A stretch of 5,499 bases of DNA from Actinomycetota bacterium (GCA_005787645.1 SYAM01000113.1:1-5499), one strand, 5' to 3'; positions 1 through 5,398 are shown, counted from the first letter of the stretch. Translations and numbers: made by a program. Notes: generated by a model not told the origin, from the sequence alone.

Positions 1-899
1 TCATTGAGTGCACACTCACTTTCACTGTGCGAACAACTCTTTGGACAGTATTTGGCAATCTCAGCGCAATCTGGAAAAGCAGCAACCACTCCATCTTTTT
101 CAACATGCGAAAGACCAAATGAGCGAACGCCTGGTGTATCAATAATCCAACCGCCACACTCAATCTCTAACGCTAAAGCGCTGGAAGAGGTATGGCGACC
201 TTTGCCCGTAGCTTCATTGACTGCACCAGTTTCACGAACGCTACTTTTCACAATTTTGTTGATTAATGTGGATTTTCCTACACCAGAGTGTCCGATTAGG
301 ACCGTTACCTTTTCTCTAATGAAATCCATGAACTCTTCTGGTTCCCGATCTTTGCGAAGTTCAAAGGTAGGTAACGCCATCGCCTTGTACGTTGTAAGGA
401 ATTCTTCTGCCGAAGTTAGGTCACTCTTTGTCATGACCAGGATGGGAGTAATTCCTTCAGCAAAGGCGGCAACGAGCGCGCGATTGACGAATCCATGTTT
501 TGGTTCAGGGTTTGTAGTTGCTGAGACGATTGCTAGGTAGTCGACATTTGCCACTAAGACGCGCTCACTACCATCTTCTGCACTTCTTCGAAGGGCGTTT
601 TTCCGCTCTGCTATCCGAACTATCCGCGCAAAATCTTCTCGCGCTTGGTTAGCCTCAGGAATTCCCATCACTGAAACTAAATCACCTACGACAACTGAGC
701 GTCGTCCAAGTTCGCGCGCAGTGACAGCAAAGAATTCTTGACCCTCATCTGTAGCGCAGGTAACACGACCTCTATCAACAGTTATCACTCGTGCTGCTAC
801 TGCATCGTGAAATTGAGGTCGATCCTTACTCCGCGGTTTAGAAGACCTGCTGGGACGGGTACGAATATCCTCTTCATCGTACTCACGTCGATTACGCAT
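1..899 (-). CDS. rsgA: Ribosome small subunit-dependent GTPase RsgA (3' end cut by window edge)
   Basis: RsgA is a circularly permuted GTPase that checks late maturation of the 30S subunit in the cytoplasm. The minus-strand frame is open for 299 codons and continues past position 1. The motifs appear in the permuted order typical of the family: an N-terminal basic region and OB-fold (roughly residues 30-100), then G4 TKSD (157-160), G1 GHSGVGKST (203-211, P-loop K209) and G3 DTPG (254-257). The C-terminal zinc knuckle follows, with C285, C289, H291 and C296. Its ligand spacing, Cx3CxHx4C, is one residue shorter in two loops than the E. coli/B. subtilis form Cx4CxHx5C. About 30 residues are probably missing. 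The ATG lies 2 bp after the aroA stop with no strong Shine-Dalgarno, so translation is probably coupled to aroA. The aroA-rsgA pair is conserved in actinobacteria. Identification is very secure. Confidence 0.97.
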   Translation of the reverse strand, partial: MRNRREYDEEDIRTRPSRSSKPRSKDRPQFHDAVAARVITVDRGRVTCATDEGQEFFAVTARELGRRSVVVGDLVSVMGIPEANQAREDFARIVRIAERKNALRRSAEDGSERVLVANVDYLAIVSATTNPEPKHGFVNRALVAAFAEGITPILVMTKSDLTSAEEFLTTYKAMALPTFELRKDREPEEFMDFIREKVTVLIGHSGVGKSTLINKIVKSSVRETGAVNEATGKGRHTSSSALALEIECGGWIIDTPGVRSFGLSHVEKDGVVAAFPDCAEIAKYCPKSCSHSESECALN

Positions 900-901
900 A
901 A

Positions 902-2314
902 TTACGGTTGTACCTGAATTTGCTCGAGCATCGAACCCCAGAGCGCTGGAAAATTGGGGAAGGTCTTTGAAGTGGTCGCGATGTTTTCGATGCGTATGTC
1001 GGGAGTTTTTAAGGCAATCATCGCGGCTGCTGTGGCTAGGCGATGATCCTCATAGGTGTGAAATGTACCGCCGCGCAATCGCGCGGGAGTAATCTCTAAT
1101 GAGTCACTATGGGCAACGACGTTGCCACCTAGATTATTGAACTCGTTGGCAATCGCTTCGAGTCGATCGGTCTCGTGAAGTCTTAAGTGTCCAATACCGC
1201 GAAGATGTGAAGGCGAGTTCGCGAGCAGCGCAACTGCTGCAATCGAGGGGGTAAGTTCACCAACATCATGGAGATTAATATCAATCCCATGAATTACCCC
1301 AGTTCCACTAAGCGTAAGATCTTCGCCCTGTGAGCTGCTACTTTTCTTCTTGGTTATCTCTGCACCCATAGCAGCAAAAATCTCACGCAATTGATCGCCA
1401 GGTTGAGTTGTGGATTTAGGCCAATCGCGAATCGTCACTGAACCACCAACAATCATCGCAGCACCTAAGAATGGGGCAGCATTGGAGAGGTCGGGCTCAA
1501 TTAATGTGCGCACGCCTTGGATTGCTCCAGGTGCTACCTGCCATGTATTTTCATCAAGCTTGGTTACCTTCACACCGCGCTCTTTCAACATGGCAATAGT
1601 CATCTCGATATGAGGCATCGATGGCAAAGTGGGACCGACATTGGTGATTGTTAAACCAGCGCGCATTCGTGGAGCAACAAGTAAGAGGCTTGAGAGAAAT
1701 TGACTCGATTGGCTGGCGTCGATTGAGAGTGAACCGCCGGGTAACTCGCCTCTTGCATGAATCGTCAGAGGTAGCGCATATTTGCCATCGTGATCAATTT
1801 CGATACCTAACTCCTCAAGAGCCTTAATCACGGGTTTTAGCGGTCGCTCGTGAGAGCGGGGATCACCATCAAAAGAAATCTCACCATTCGCCAAGGCTGC
1901 AAGGGGTGGAAGAAATCGCATCACCGTCCCGGCATTTCCCACATCGATTGTTGCTGGACCTTTCATGGGACGTGGTGAGATGGAAATGGATTCGGGTTGT
2001 TGGTCGACGCCAAGACCTAGCGCACGAAGAGCGGCAATCATCAAGTCGCTATCTCGCGAGTAGAGCGGTTTATAGAGCGTCGATGGCGAATCTGCGAGCG
2101 CAGCAAGAACTAATGCGCGATTAGTGACAGATTTTGATCCGGGTAGCGAAATCGTTGCGGCAAGTGGAGCGTTCGCATATGGCGCCGACCAGAGTGGAGT
2201 CTCAGGTGAGGCAGCAAGTGCGCCGCTGGGACTAGAGGTTCCAGTAGTACCAGCAGTGCCAGTAACGCCAGTATCTGGCGCGACTCGACTCCTGCGATTT
2301 TTCGGTGAAGGCAT
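902..2314 (-). CDS. aroA: 3-phosphoshikimate 1-carboxyvinyltransferase (EPSP synthase)
   Basis: AroA transfers the enolpyruvyl group of PEP to shikimate-3-phosphate, the sixth step of the shikimate pathway (cytoplasm). The 470-residue product carries all family landmarks: PGSKSVTNR (58-66, K61), GNAGTVMR (127-133), DPRSHERPLKP (151-161), the SSQFLSSLL region (203-211), DLSNAAPF (275-282), GELTP (352-356; E353 is probably the catalytic acid that aligns with Mtb Glu311), LRLHETDR (377-384), EDHR (422-425) and SKTFPNF (449-455). The conserved fold begins near residue 40 (PLWSAP). The preceding ~39 residues are low-complexity (Thr/Gly/Ser/Pro) and basic at the very start. No GTG, TTG or other ATG lies in frame between residue 1 and the K61 motif, so the extension looks genuinely translated. 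An AAGGCGG sequence lies 13 nt upstream of the ATG, a rather long spacing. It is first of a tight pair with rsgA and divergent from the SRAP gene. Confidence 0.98.
   Translation of the reverse strand: MPSPKNRRSRVAPDTGVTGTAGTTGTSSPSGALAASPETPLWSAPYANAPLAATISLPGSKSVTNRALVLAALADSPSTLYKPLYSRDSDLMIAALRALGLGVDQQPESISISPRPMKGPATIDVGNAGTVMRFLPPLAALANGEISFDGDPRSHERPLKPVIKALEELGIEIDHDGKYALPLTIHARGELPGGSLSIDASQSSQFLSSLLLVAPRMRAGLTITNVGPTLPSMPHIEMTIAMLKERGVKVTKLDENTWQVAPGAIQGVRTLIEPDLSNAAPFLGAAMIVGGSVTIRDWPKSTTQPGDQLREIFAAMGAEITKKKSSSSQGEDLTLSGTGVIHGIDINLHDVGELTPSIAAVALLANSPSHLRGIGHLRLHETDRLEAIANEFNNLGGNVVAHSDSLEITPARLRGGTFHTYEDHRLATAAAMIALKTPDIRIENIATTSKTFPNFPALWGSMLEQIQVQP
2237..2272 (-). repeat. Four 9-bp tandem repeats inside the aroA 5' region
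   Basis: On the minus strand four consecutive 9-bp units read ACTGGCGTT, ACTGGCACT, GCTGGTACT and ACTGGAACC. They encode residues 15-26 of AroA as TGV-TGT-AGT-TGT. The units are diverged but in perfect register and keep the reading frame. The array lies in the N-terminal extension ahead of the catalytic fold, so copy-number change would be tolerated. Function is unknown; it may simply be a slippage-derived linker. Confidence 0.75.
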
Positions 2315-2319
2315 ATGGA

Positions 2320-2335
2320 TAAGGGTACCGCCTTA
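2320..2335. promoter_or_regulatory. Short dyad in the aroA/SRAP divergent interval
   Basis: TAAGG (2320-2324) and CCTTA (2331-2335) form a perfect 5-bp inverted repeat around a 6-bp centre containing GGTACC. It fills most of the 31 bp between the divergent start codons (2314 minus, 2346 plus). The same bases supply the purine-rich AAGGCGG upstream of aroA on the minus strand and the AGG (2335-2337) 8 nt upstream of the SRAP start. It could be an operator or merely the overlap of two ribosome-binding sites. The interval is too short to hold two full promoters, so at least one promoter must lie within the opposing coding region. Confidence 0.3.
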
Positions 2336-2345
2336 GGCTATGTAT

Positions 2346-3023
2346 ATGTGTGGCCGCTTTGCTACCTCAAAGAGCCTTGATCAACTTGAGGAAGAATTCG
2401 CTTTGGTGGGCGCACCAGACCGAGAACTACCTGCAAATTGGAATGTCGCGCCGACGCAAGAGATTTATGTGATTACAGAAGGGCCAAAACTAGAGATCAT
2501 GCGTTGGGGTTTGATTCCCAACTGGGCAAAGCCCGATTTTGTAAGTGCTCATACCATCAACGCTCGTAGCGAAAGCGTTCATGAGAAACCTTCATTCAGA
2601 AGTGCATTCTCGTCTCGACGATGTTTCATCCCAGCAGATGGTTATTACGAATGGGCGACCGAACTTGGTAAGTATGAGAGTAAACAACCTTTCTACATTC
2701 ATCGTAGAGATAAAAGAGTTCTTGCCATGGCTGGCATCTATGAGAATGGAACTGCGGCAATCATCACCAAGGAGGCAACGGGCTCTTTTGCAGCGATACA
2801 TAATCGAATGCCACTTTTTCTACCAGAAGATGCGTGGGAGTTTTGGCTCGATTCACGGGTGAAAGATGTGAGCGCGCTTCAAGGAGTATTGCGAGAGGGA
2901 CTATCTCCCGAGGCTGCCGGACTCGTTGCAGAACCGATCTCGACGCGGGTAAATAAGATCGCTAATAACGGGGCAGAGTTGATTCTGCCCATTGAATTGG
3001 GAGAGCAGCAGACTCTGTTGTAG
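2346..3023 (+). CDS. SRAP/HMCES-family abasic-site processing protein (YedK-like)
   Basis: This is a SOS response-associated peptidase family protein (bacterial YedK, human HMCES). Family members form a covalent thiazolidine link between the N-terminal cysteine and abasic sites in single-stranded DNA, shielding them from strand breaks. The start is set by chemistry: Cys must become residue 1 after Met removal, so the ATG at 2346 (MCGRF) is preferred over the in-frame ATG two codons upstream at 2340. The AGG at 2335-2337 sits 8 nt before 2346 and only 2 nt before 2340. Landmarks in the 225-residue protein are C2, NVAPTQ (33-38), MRWGLIP (52-58), NARSE with N72 (72-76), RRCFIPADGYYEW with E102 (91-103), IHNRMP with H152 (151-156) and STRVNKIANNG near the C-terminus. 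C2, N72, E102 and H152 correspond to the YedK active-site set. The length is normal for the family. It lies divergent from aroA and ends 99 bp before sigH. Confidence 0.96.
   Translation: MCGRFATSKSLDQLEEEFALVGAPDRELPANWNVAPTQEIYVITEGPKLEIMRWGLIPNWAKPDFVSAHTINARSESVHEKPSFRSAFSSRRCFIPADGYYEWATELGKYESKQPFYIHRRDKRVLAMAGIYENGTAAIITKEATGSFAAIHNRMPLFLPEDAWEFWLDSRVKDVSALQGVLREGLSPEAAGLVAEPISTRVNKIANNGAELILPIELGEQQTLL
2971..2990 (+). other. Perfect 7-bp hairpin at the 3' end of the SRAP gene
   Basis: GGGCAGA (2971-2977) and TCTGCCC (2984-2990) are exact reverse complements separated by six bases, giving a GC-rich stem-loop about 30 nt before the SRAP stop codon. It is not followed by a T-run, so it does not look like a standard intrinsic terminator. 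It could slow polymerase or protect the 3' end of the SRAP message ahead of the sigH promoter, or be incidental to the AELILPIE coding sequence. Confidence 0.35.
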
Positions 3024-3079
3024 GGCAGTAAGGCTGAACGGCTCCATGGGTGTAAGGGTGTAAGGCAGTAAGACTGTAA
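3024..3079 (+). repeat. Array with 8-bp periodicity between the SRAP stop and the sigH promoter
   Basis: Beginning on the base after the SRAP stop codon, the sequence can be cut into seven consecutive octamers: GGCAGTAA, GGCTGAAC, GGCTCCAT, GGGTGTAA, GGGTGTAA, GGCAGTAA and GACTGTAA. Units 4 and 5 are identical, units 1 and 6 are identical, and five of the seven end in GTAA; units 2 and 3 are degenerate. The array stops 8 bp before the -35 element of the putative SigH promoter. The origin is probably replication slippage. A binding role upstream of the promoter is possible but not shown by the sequence. Confidence 0.7.
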
Positions 3080-3087
3080 GCGCTCCG

Positions 3088-3113
3088 GGAATATCTGACC
3101 TGGCTCAGTAGTT
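3088..3113 (+). promoter_or_regulatory. SigH/SigR-type autoregulatory promoter
   Basis: GGAAT (3088-3092) and GTT (3111-3113) are separated by exactly 18 bp. This matches the published Streptomyces SigR / mycobacterial SigH consensus GGAAT-N18-GTT. Its position directly upstream of sigH implies positive autoregulation, which is the known arrangement for these sigma factors. A start site about 6-8 nt after GTT would fall near 3119-3122, almost touching the first ATG at 3123, so the message would be leaderless or nearly so for that start. No other match to this promoter was noticed in the window. Confidence 0.8.
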
Positions 3114-3122
3114 ACTAAGAGT

Positions 3123-3824
3123 ATGGCGGTAAGGTGTTTGGTTGTGGCGCAGCCTCCGAAACCAGCGACAGGGGCCAACTCTGCGCTGCCGGTACCTGGA
3201 AGTGGTTCGGCAAACCAGGTGAGTGGGGCGCTAACCCCCTCTGGCGCAATTGCGCGTAGTGATTTAACGGCACGTTTTGAACGCGACGCGCTTCCATTCC
3301 TTGATGCTCTGTATAGCGCCGCGTTGCGGATGACAAAAAATCCCGAGAAGGCTGAAGATCTAGTCCAAGAGACTTATGCCAAGGCTTTCTCCTCATTTCA
3401 TCAATTCACCGAGGGCACCAATCTTCGTGCCTGGCTCTATCGAATTCTTACCACCACATTCATCAATATCTATCGAAAAGAGCAGCGGCAGCCGCTGATA
3501 GCTGATGGCGAATTGGAAGAGTGGCAAATCGCTGAAGCCGCTACTCATACTAGCGATCAGGGTAAGTCGGCAGAAGTTGAAGCGCTTGAACAATTACCCG
3601 ATAGCGATATCAAAAATGCGCTGCAGGAGTTACCTGAAGAGTTTCGGCTCGCAGTCTACTTCGCAGATGTTGAAGGTTTCTCTTATAAAGAGGTAGCCGA
3701 AATTCTTAATATTCCCGCAGGAACTGTGATGTCGCGCCTACATCGCGGCCGAAAATTACTTCGAGAATCCCTTGCCGACTATGCAAAAGATCGAGGATAT
3801 GTGAAGCGAGGCGAGGGCCAATGA
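3123..3824 (+). CDS. sigH: Thiol/disulfide-stress ECF sigma factor (SigH/SigR type)
   Basis: This group-4 (ECF) sigma factor directs RNA polymerase to disulfide-stress genes such as thioredoxin and mycothiol-recycling functions. Region 2 spans about residues 50-120: ARFERDALPFLDALYSAALR, the core-binding DLVQETYAKAF (79-89), then NLRAWLYRILTTTFINIYRK. Region 4 spans about 160-220 and carries the helix-turn-helix FSYKEVAEILNIPAGTVMSRLHRGR (186-210). It closely follows the Streptomyces SigR pattern. Residues 1-45 are a variable, Pro/Ala/Ser-rich extension. The ATG at 3123 is reported, but a GTG at 3144 (codon 8) has a better ribosome-binding site, AAGG at 3131-3134, 9 nt upstream. With the promoter so close, two isoforms are conceivable, as with SigR and SigR' in Streptomyces. 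The stop overlaps the anti-sigma ATG in an ATGA quadruplet, which favours balanced expression. Confidence 0.97.
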   Translation: MAVRCLVVAQPPKPATGANSALPVPGSGSANQVSGALTPSGAIARSDLTARFERDALPFLDALYSAALRMTKNPEKAEDLVQETYAKAFSSFHQFTEGTNLRAWLYRILTTTFINIYRKEQRQPLIADGELEEWQIAEAATHTSDQGKSAEVEALEQLPDSDIKNALQELPEEFRLAVYFADVEGFSYKEVAEILNIPAGTVMSRLHRGRKLLRESLADYAKDRGYVKRGEGQ

Positions 3825-4189
3825 GTTGCGGAAATCACCACAACACACCTTGCACCGATGTTCTTCATGCAATCGTTCTGTATATCGATCACGAAATTGC
3901 CGACCAGGCGAGCGTGCAGGCAATCGAACTTCATATCCAAGAATGCGCGCCATGCGCTGCTCGAACTACCCAAGAAGCCTTGATAAACCAGCAACTCAAA
4001 GCGCTTCTCAATCGCTCTTGTCGCGAAGAGGCATCTGAGCAATTGCGAAATAATGTCAACGCAATCATCCGCGAGCCATCAAATCAGCCCTATCTGCAAT
4101 GGAGTCAATCAATTACCTATACCGAAATCACCACCGACTCCTTCACGCATACTCGTGTCGAGATTCATGAGCGCTACGAAGAGGAGTAA
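3821..4189 (+). CDS. rshA: Zinc-binding redox anti-sigma factor (RshA/RsrA type)
   Basis: This is the cytoplasmic partner that holds SigH inactive while reduced and zinc-bound; oxidation forms a disulfide, expels zinc and frees the sigma factor. The ZAS signature HxxxCxxC is present as H38, C42 and C45. The N-terminal MSCG...C11 pattern closely resembles Streptomyces RsrA, whose C11-C44 disulfide is the trigger; C11 and C45 are the equivalents here. C3 and C67 match the remaining RsrA cysteines in position, except that the usual Cys-Cys pair near residue 61-62 is a single Cys (NRSCREE). No membrane segment is visible, as expected for this soluble subgroup. Residues from about 91 to 122 form a Thr-rich tail ending in acidic residues (ERYEEE) that I cannot assign. 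The start codon overlaps the sigH stop by 4 bp, indicating translational coupling. Confidence 0.95.
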   Translation: MSCGNHHNTPCTDVLHAIVLYIDHEIADQASVQAIELHIQECAPCAARTTQEALINQQLKALLNRSCREEASEQLRNNVNAIIREPSNQPYLQWSQSITYTEITTDSFTHTRVEIHERYEEE

Positions 4190-4250
4190 GTCGCTCTAAA
4201 CACTCGCTCAATCCACACAAAGTTACCCACTCTCCACTAAGTTGTTAGAT

Positions 4251-4499
4251 GTGATTCATACGATTCGAGCAGAGATGGTCGCCAATGTCCTGGAAGTTTC
4301 GGTGGCAAATGGCGATCGAATCTCTGTTGGTGACACATTACTTTTGTTGGAATCGATGAAAATGGAGGTTCCAGTCTTAGCCGAAGTTGCTGGTGAGGTA
4401 GTTGAGGTGGGCGTATCTGTTGGTGATGTGATTCAAGAGGGTGATCCTCTGGTTCTAATAAAAATTGCGAGCACCCAAAATGGAAAAAGTCTCCGATGA
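4251..4499 (+). CDS. Small biotin/lipoyl-attachment carrier protein (TB7.3-like)
   Basis: A single-domain biotinyl carrier, 82 residues, resembling M. tuberculosis TB7.3 (Rv3221c), which also lies beside sigH-rshA. The attachment motif LLLESMKMEVPV has the modifiable lysine at K37, flanked by Met on both sides as in biotin carriers (MKM). The hammerhead fold is shown by NGDRISVGD before it and VSVGDVIQEGDPL after it. The GTG at 4251 is preferred because it places RAEM exactly where RAEI falls after the start of TB7.3. An upstream in-frame TTG at 4242 would add three residues but has no ribosome-binding site; the next ATG, at 4275, would trim the first strand. The gap to rshA is 61 bp with no terminator seen, so co-transcription is plausible. 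The gene overlaps the next by ATGA. No biotin ligase or carboxylase lies in the window, so the partner enzyme is unknown. Confidence 0.9.
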   Translation: MIHTIRAEMVANVLEVSVANGDRISVGDTLLLLESMKMEVPVLAEVAGEVVEVGVSVGDVIQEGDPLVLIKIASTQNGKSLR

Positions 4500-4903
4500 G
4501 TACTGAGCGATTTAGTGGCGCTGTAGGAATCTCACGAATGACAGTCCGCCATGGTGATACTGCAATCGCATTGGGAAGTGGAGATGTTCCAGTACTAGGA
4601 ACTCCGCAAGTTATTGCACTCGCGGAAAATGCAACAATAACTGCTCTTGCTGAACACCTAGATCAGAGCGAAACCACCGTTGGAGTGCACGTTGAGTTAG
4701 ATCATCTCGCAACATCTAGCGTCGGTGACGAAGTGATTGCGACCGCGACGGCAGTAGAAGTAAGTGCAAAAAAGATAATTTTCTCTGTGGAATGCCACAG
4801 CGGCAACCGATTGATTGCGAGGGGATTGATTACCCGGGTCTTAGTTGACCGCGTCTCTTTCACCGCAAAGGCTGCCGCTGAGGCGTTAACTCGTGGGAAC
4901 TAG
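4496..4903 (+). CDS. FlK-like hotdog-fold acyl-CoA thioesterase
   Basis: A 135-residue protein of the thioesterase-like hotdog superfamily related to FlK (fluoroacetyl-CoA thioesterase; COG5496-type). Diagnostic segments are VPVLGTPQVIALAE (31-44), the SETTVGVHVELDHLATSSVGDEV stretch (58-80) and ARGLITRVLVD (108-118). The family catalytic set is present with FlK spacing: T36, E44 and H70 correspond to FlK T42, E50 and H76 (8 and 26 residues apart in both). The histidine of the FlK-type GTHER motif is not conserved (RGLITR). The natural substrate cannot be read from the sequence; hydrolysis of a small acyl-CoA is the likely chemistry, and fluoroacetate resistance specifically is not implied. 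It is translationally coupled to the biotinyl carrier by a 4-bp overlap, with a purine run GGAAAAAG at 4482-4489 as ribosome-binding site. Confidence 0.85.
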   Translation: MSTERFSGAVGISRMTVRHGDTAIALGSGDVPVLGTPQVIALAENATITALAEHLDQSETTVGVHVELDHLATSSVGDEVIATATAVEVSAKKIIFSVECHSGNRLIARGLITRVLVDRVSFTAKAAAEALTRGN

Positions 4904-4949
4904 AAATACATCCCCGCAATTATGAAAACTTCTTGCCGTTAATTACTGA
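4904..4949. other. Convergent intergenic gap, no clear terminator
   Basis: This 46-bp AT-rich spacer separates the thioesterase stop from the sodN stop on the opposite strand. I see no GC-rich hairpin followed by a T-run in either direction. Only a weak AATTA/TAATT pairing with a long loop is present (about 4915-4945). Transcripts from both sides may overlap here. Confidence 0.5.
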
Positions 4950-5393
4950 CTATTTTTTGGTCGCCCAGAAGATGTCGGCAATTTCATCGATTTTTGCAAG
5001 CAGTTTCTCGGCAACGGCAACATCGTTACTACCTTTGGTGCCAGCAGCTCCGGCAAGCTTGGTTGCTTCGTTGAAAAGAGTGTGTAGTTGTGGATAGGCC
5101 TCGAAATGATTTGGCTTGAAGTAATCAGTCCATAAGACCCAGAGGTGCTCTTTCACATGGTGTGAACGCTCTTCCTTGACTGCAACAGCACGAGATTTGA
5201 AATCTGGATCGCTGCTGGCGTGATACTTCTCCATCGCAGCTTTCACTGAAAGCGCTTCAATCTTCGCTTGGGCTGGATCGTAGACACCACAGGGAAGATC
5301 GCAATGTGCAAAGACGGTGGTGCGAGGTGCGAAGATTCTTTTCATCAGTACTTTCATATTCTCTGGCTTCTTTGCTGGCTTCTTTGCTGGCAT
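4950..5393 (-). CDS. sodN: Nickel superoxide dismutase precursor (Ni-SOD)
   Basis: SodN disproportionates superoxide in the cytoplasm using nickel bound by the N-terminus of the processed protein. The Ni-hook HCDLPCGVYDP is intact: H30, C31, C35 and Y38 become H1, C2, C6 and Y9 after cleavage behind A29. The mature part is 118 residues, close to the Streptomyces enzyme, and keeps later family features such as VLWTDYFKPNHFE (86-98) and the terminal FWATKK. The leader here is 29 residues, about twice the 14-residue Streptomyces one. In-frame Met13 and Met17 would give shorter leaders, Met17 matching the Streptomyces length. The first ATG is chosen because AGGAG (5403-5399 on the minus strand) lies 5 nt upstream, while the inner ATGs lack such a site. 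Maturation needs a SodX-type peptidase, which is not in this window. The gene converges on the sigH operon. Confidence 0.97.
   Translation of the reverse strand: MPAKKPAKKPENMKVLMKRIFAPRTTVFAHCDLPCGVYDPAQAKIEALSVKAAMEKYHASSDPDFKSRAVAVKEERSHHVKEHLWVLWTDYFKPNHFEAYPQLHTLFNEATKLAGAAGTKGSNDVAVAEKLLAKIDEIADIFWATKK
5367..5390 (-). repeat. Perfect 12-bp tandem duplication encoding the SodN leader extension
   Basis: The plus-strand dodecamer CTTCTTTGCTGG occurs twice back to back (5367-5378 and 5379-5390), immediately after the sodN start codon. On the coding strand it encodes PAKK twice and thus most of the lysine-rich extension that lengthens the propeptide. Perfect identity, including the third codon positions, suggests a recent duplication or active slippage. 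Confidence 0.85.
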
Positions 5394-5398
5394 GACTA

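Noticed and set aside
4..540. Long plus-strand open frame (178 codons)
   Set aside because: It is antisense to rsgA, whose GTPase motifs are unmistakable on the minus strand; the plus-strand translation has no recognisable domain.
2340..2345. ATG at 2340 as the start of the SRAP protein
   Set aside because: It would place two residues before the Met-Cys, blocking exposure of the catalytic N-terminal cysteine, and the AGG is only 2 nt away.
2545..2862. Plus-strand open frame of 105 codons in a second frame
   Set aside because: It lies wholly inside the SRAP gene, whose catalytic residues are in the other frame; no ribosome-binding site or domain supports it.
3024..3079. CRISPR array or origin iterons for the 8-bp periodic region
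   Set aside because: The units are only 8 bp with no spacers, too short for CRISPR, and no replication gene or DnaA boxes are nearby.
3115..3396. Minus-strand open frames of 93-99 codons over the sigH 5' region (together 2879-3396)
   Set aside because: They are antisense to SRAP and sigH, overlap each other, and show no known domain or conserved composition.
3756..4042. Overlapping minus-strand open frames across the sigH-rshA junction
   Set aside because: Both are shadows of the well-supported sigH and rshA frames.
4242..4250. TTG at 4242 as the start of the biotinyl carrier
   Set aside because: It is a rare start with no ribosome-binding site at usable distance; the GTG at 4251 aligns with the start of TB7.3.
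4904..4949. Bidirectional terminator between the thioesterase gene and sodN
   Set aside because: Only AT-rich, long-looped pairing is possible; the T-run at 4953-4958 belongs to the terminal lysine codons of SodN.
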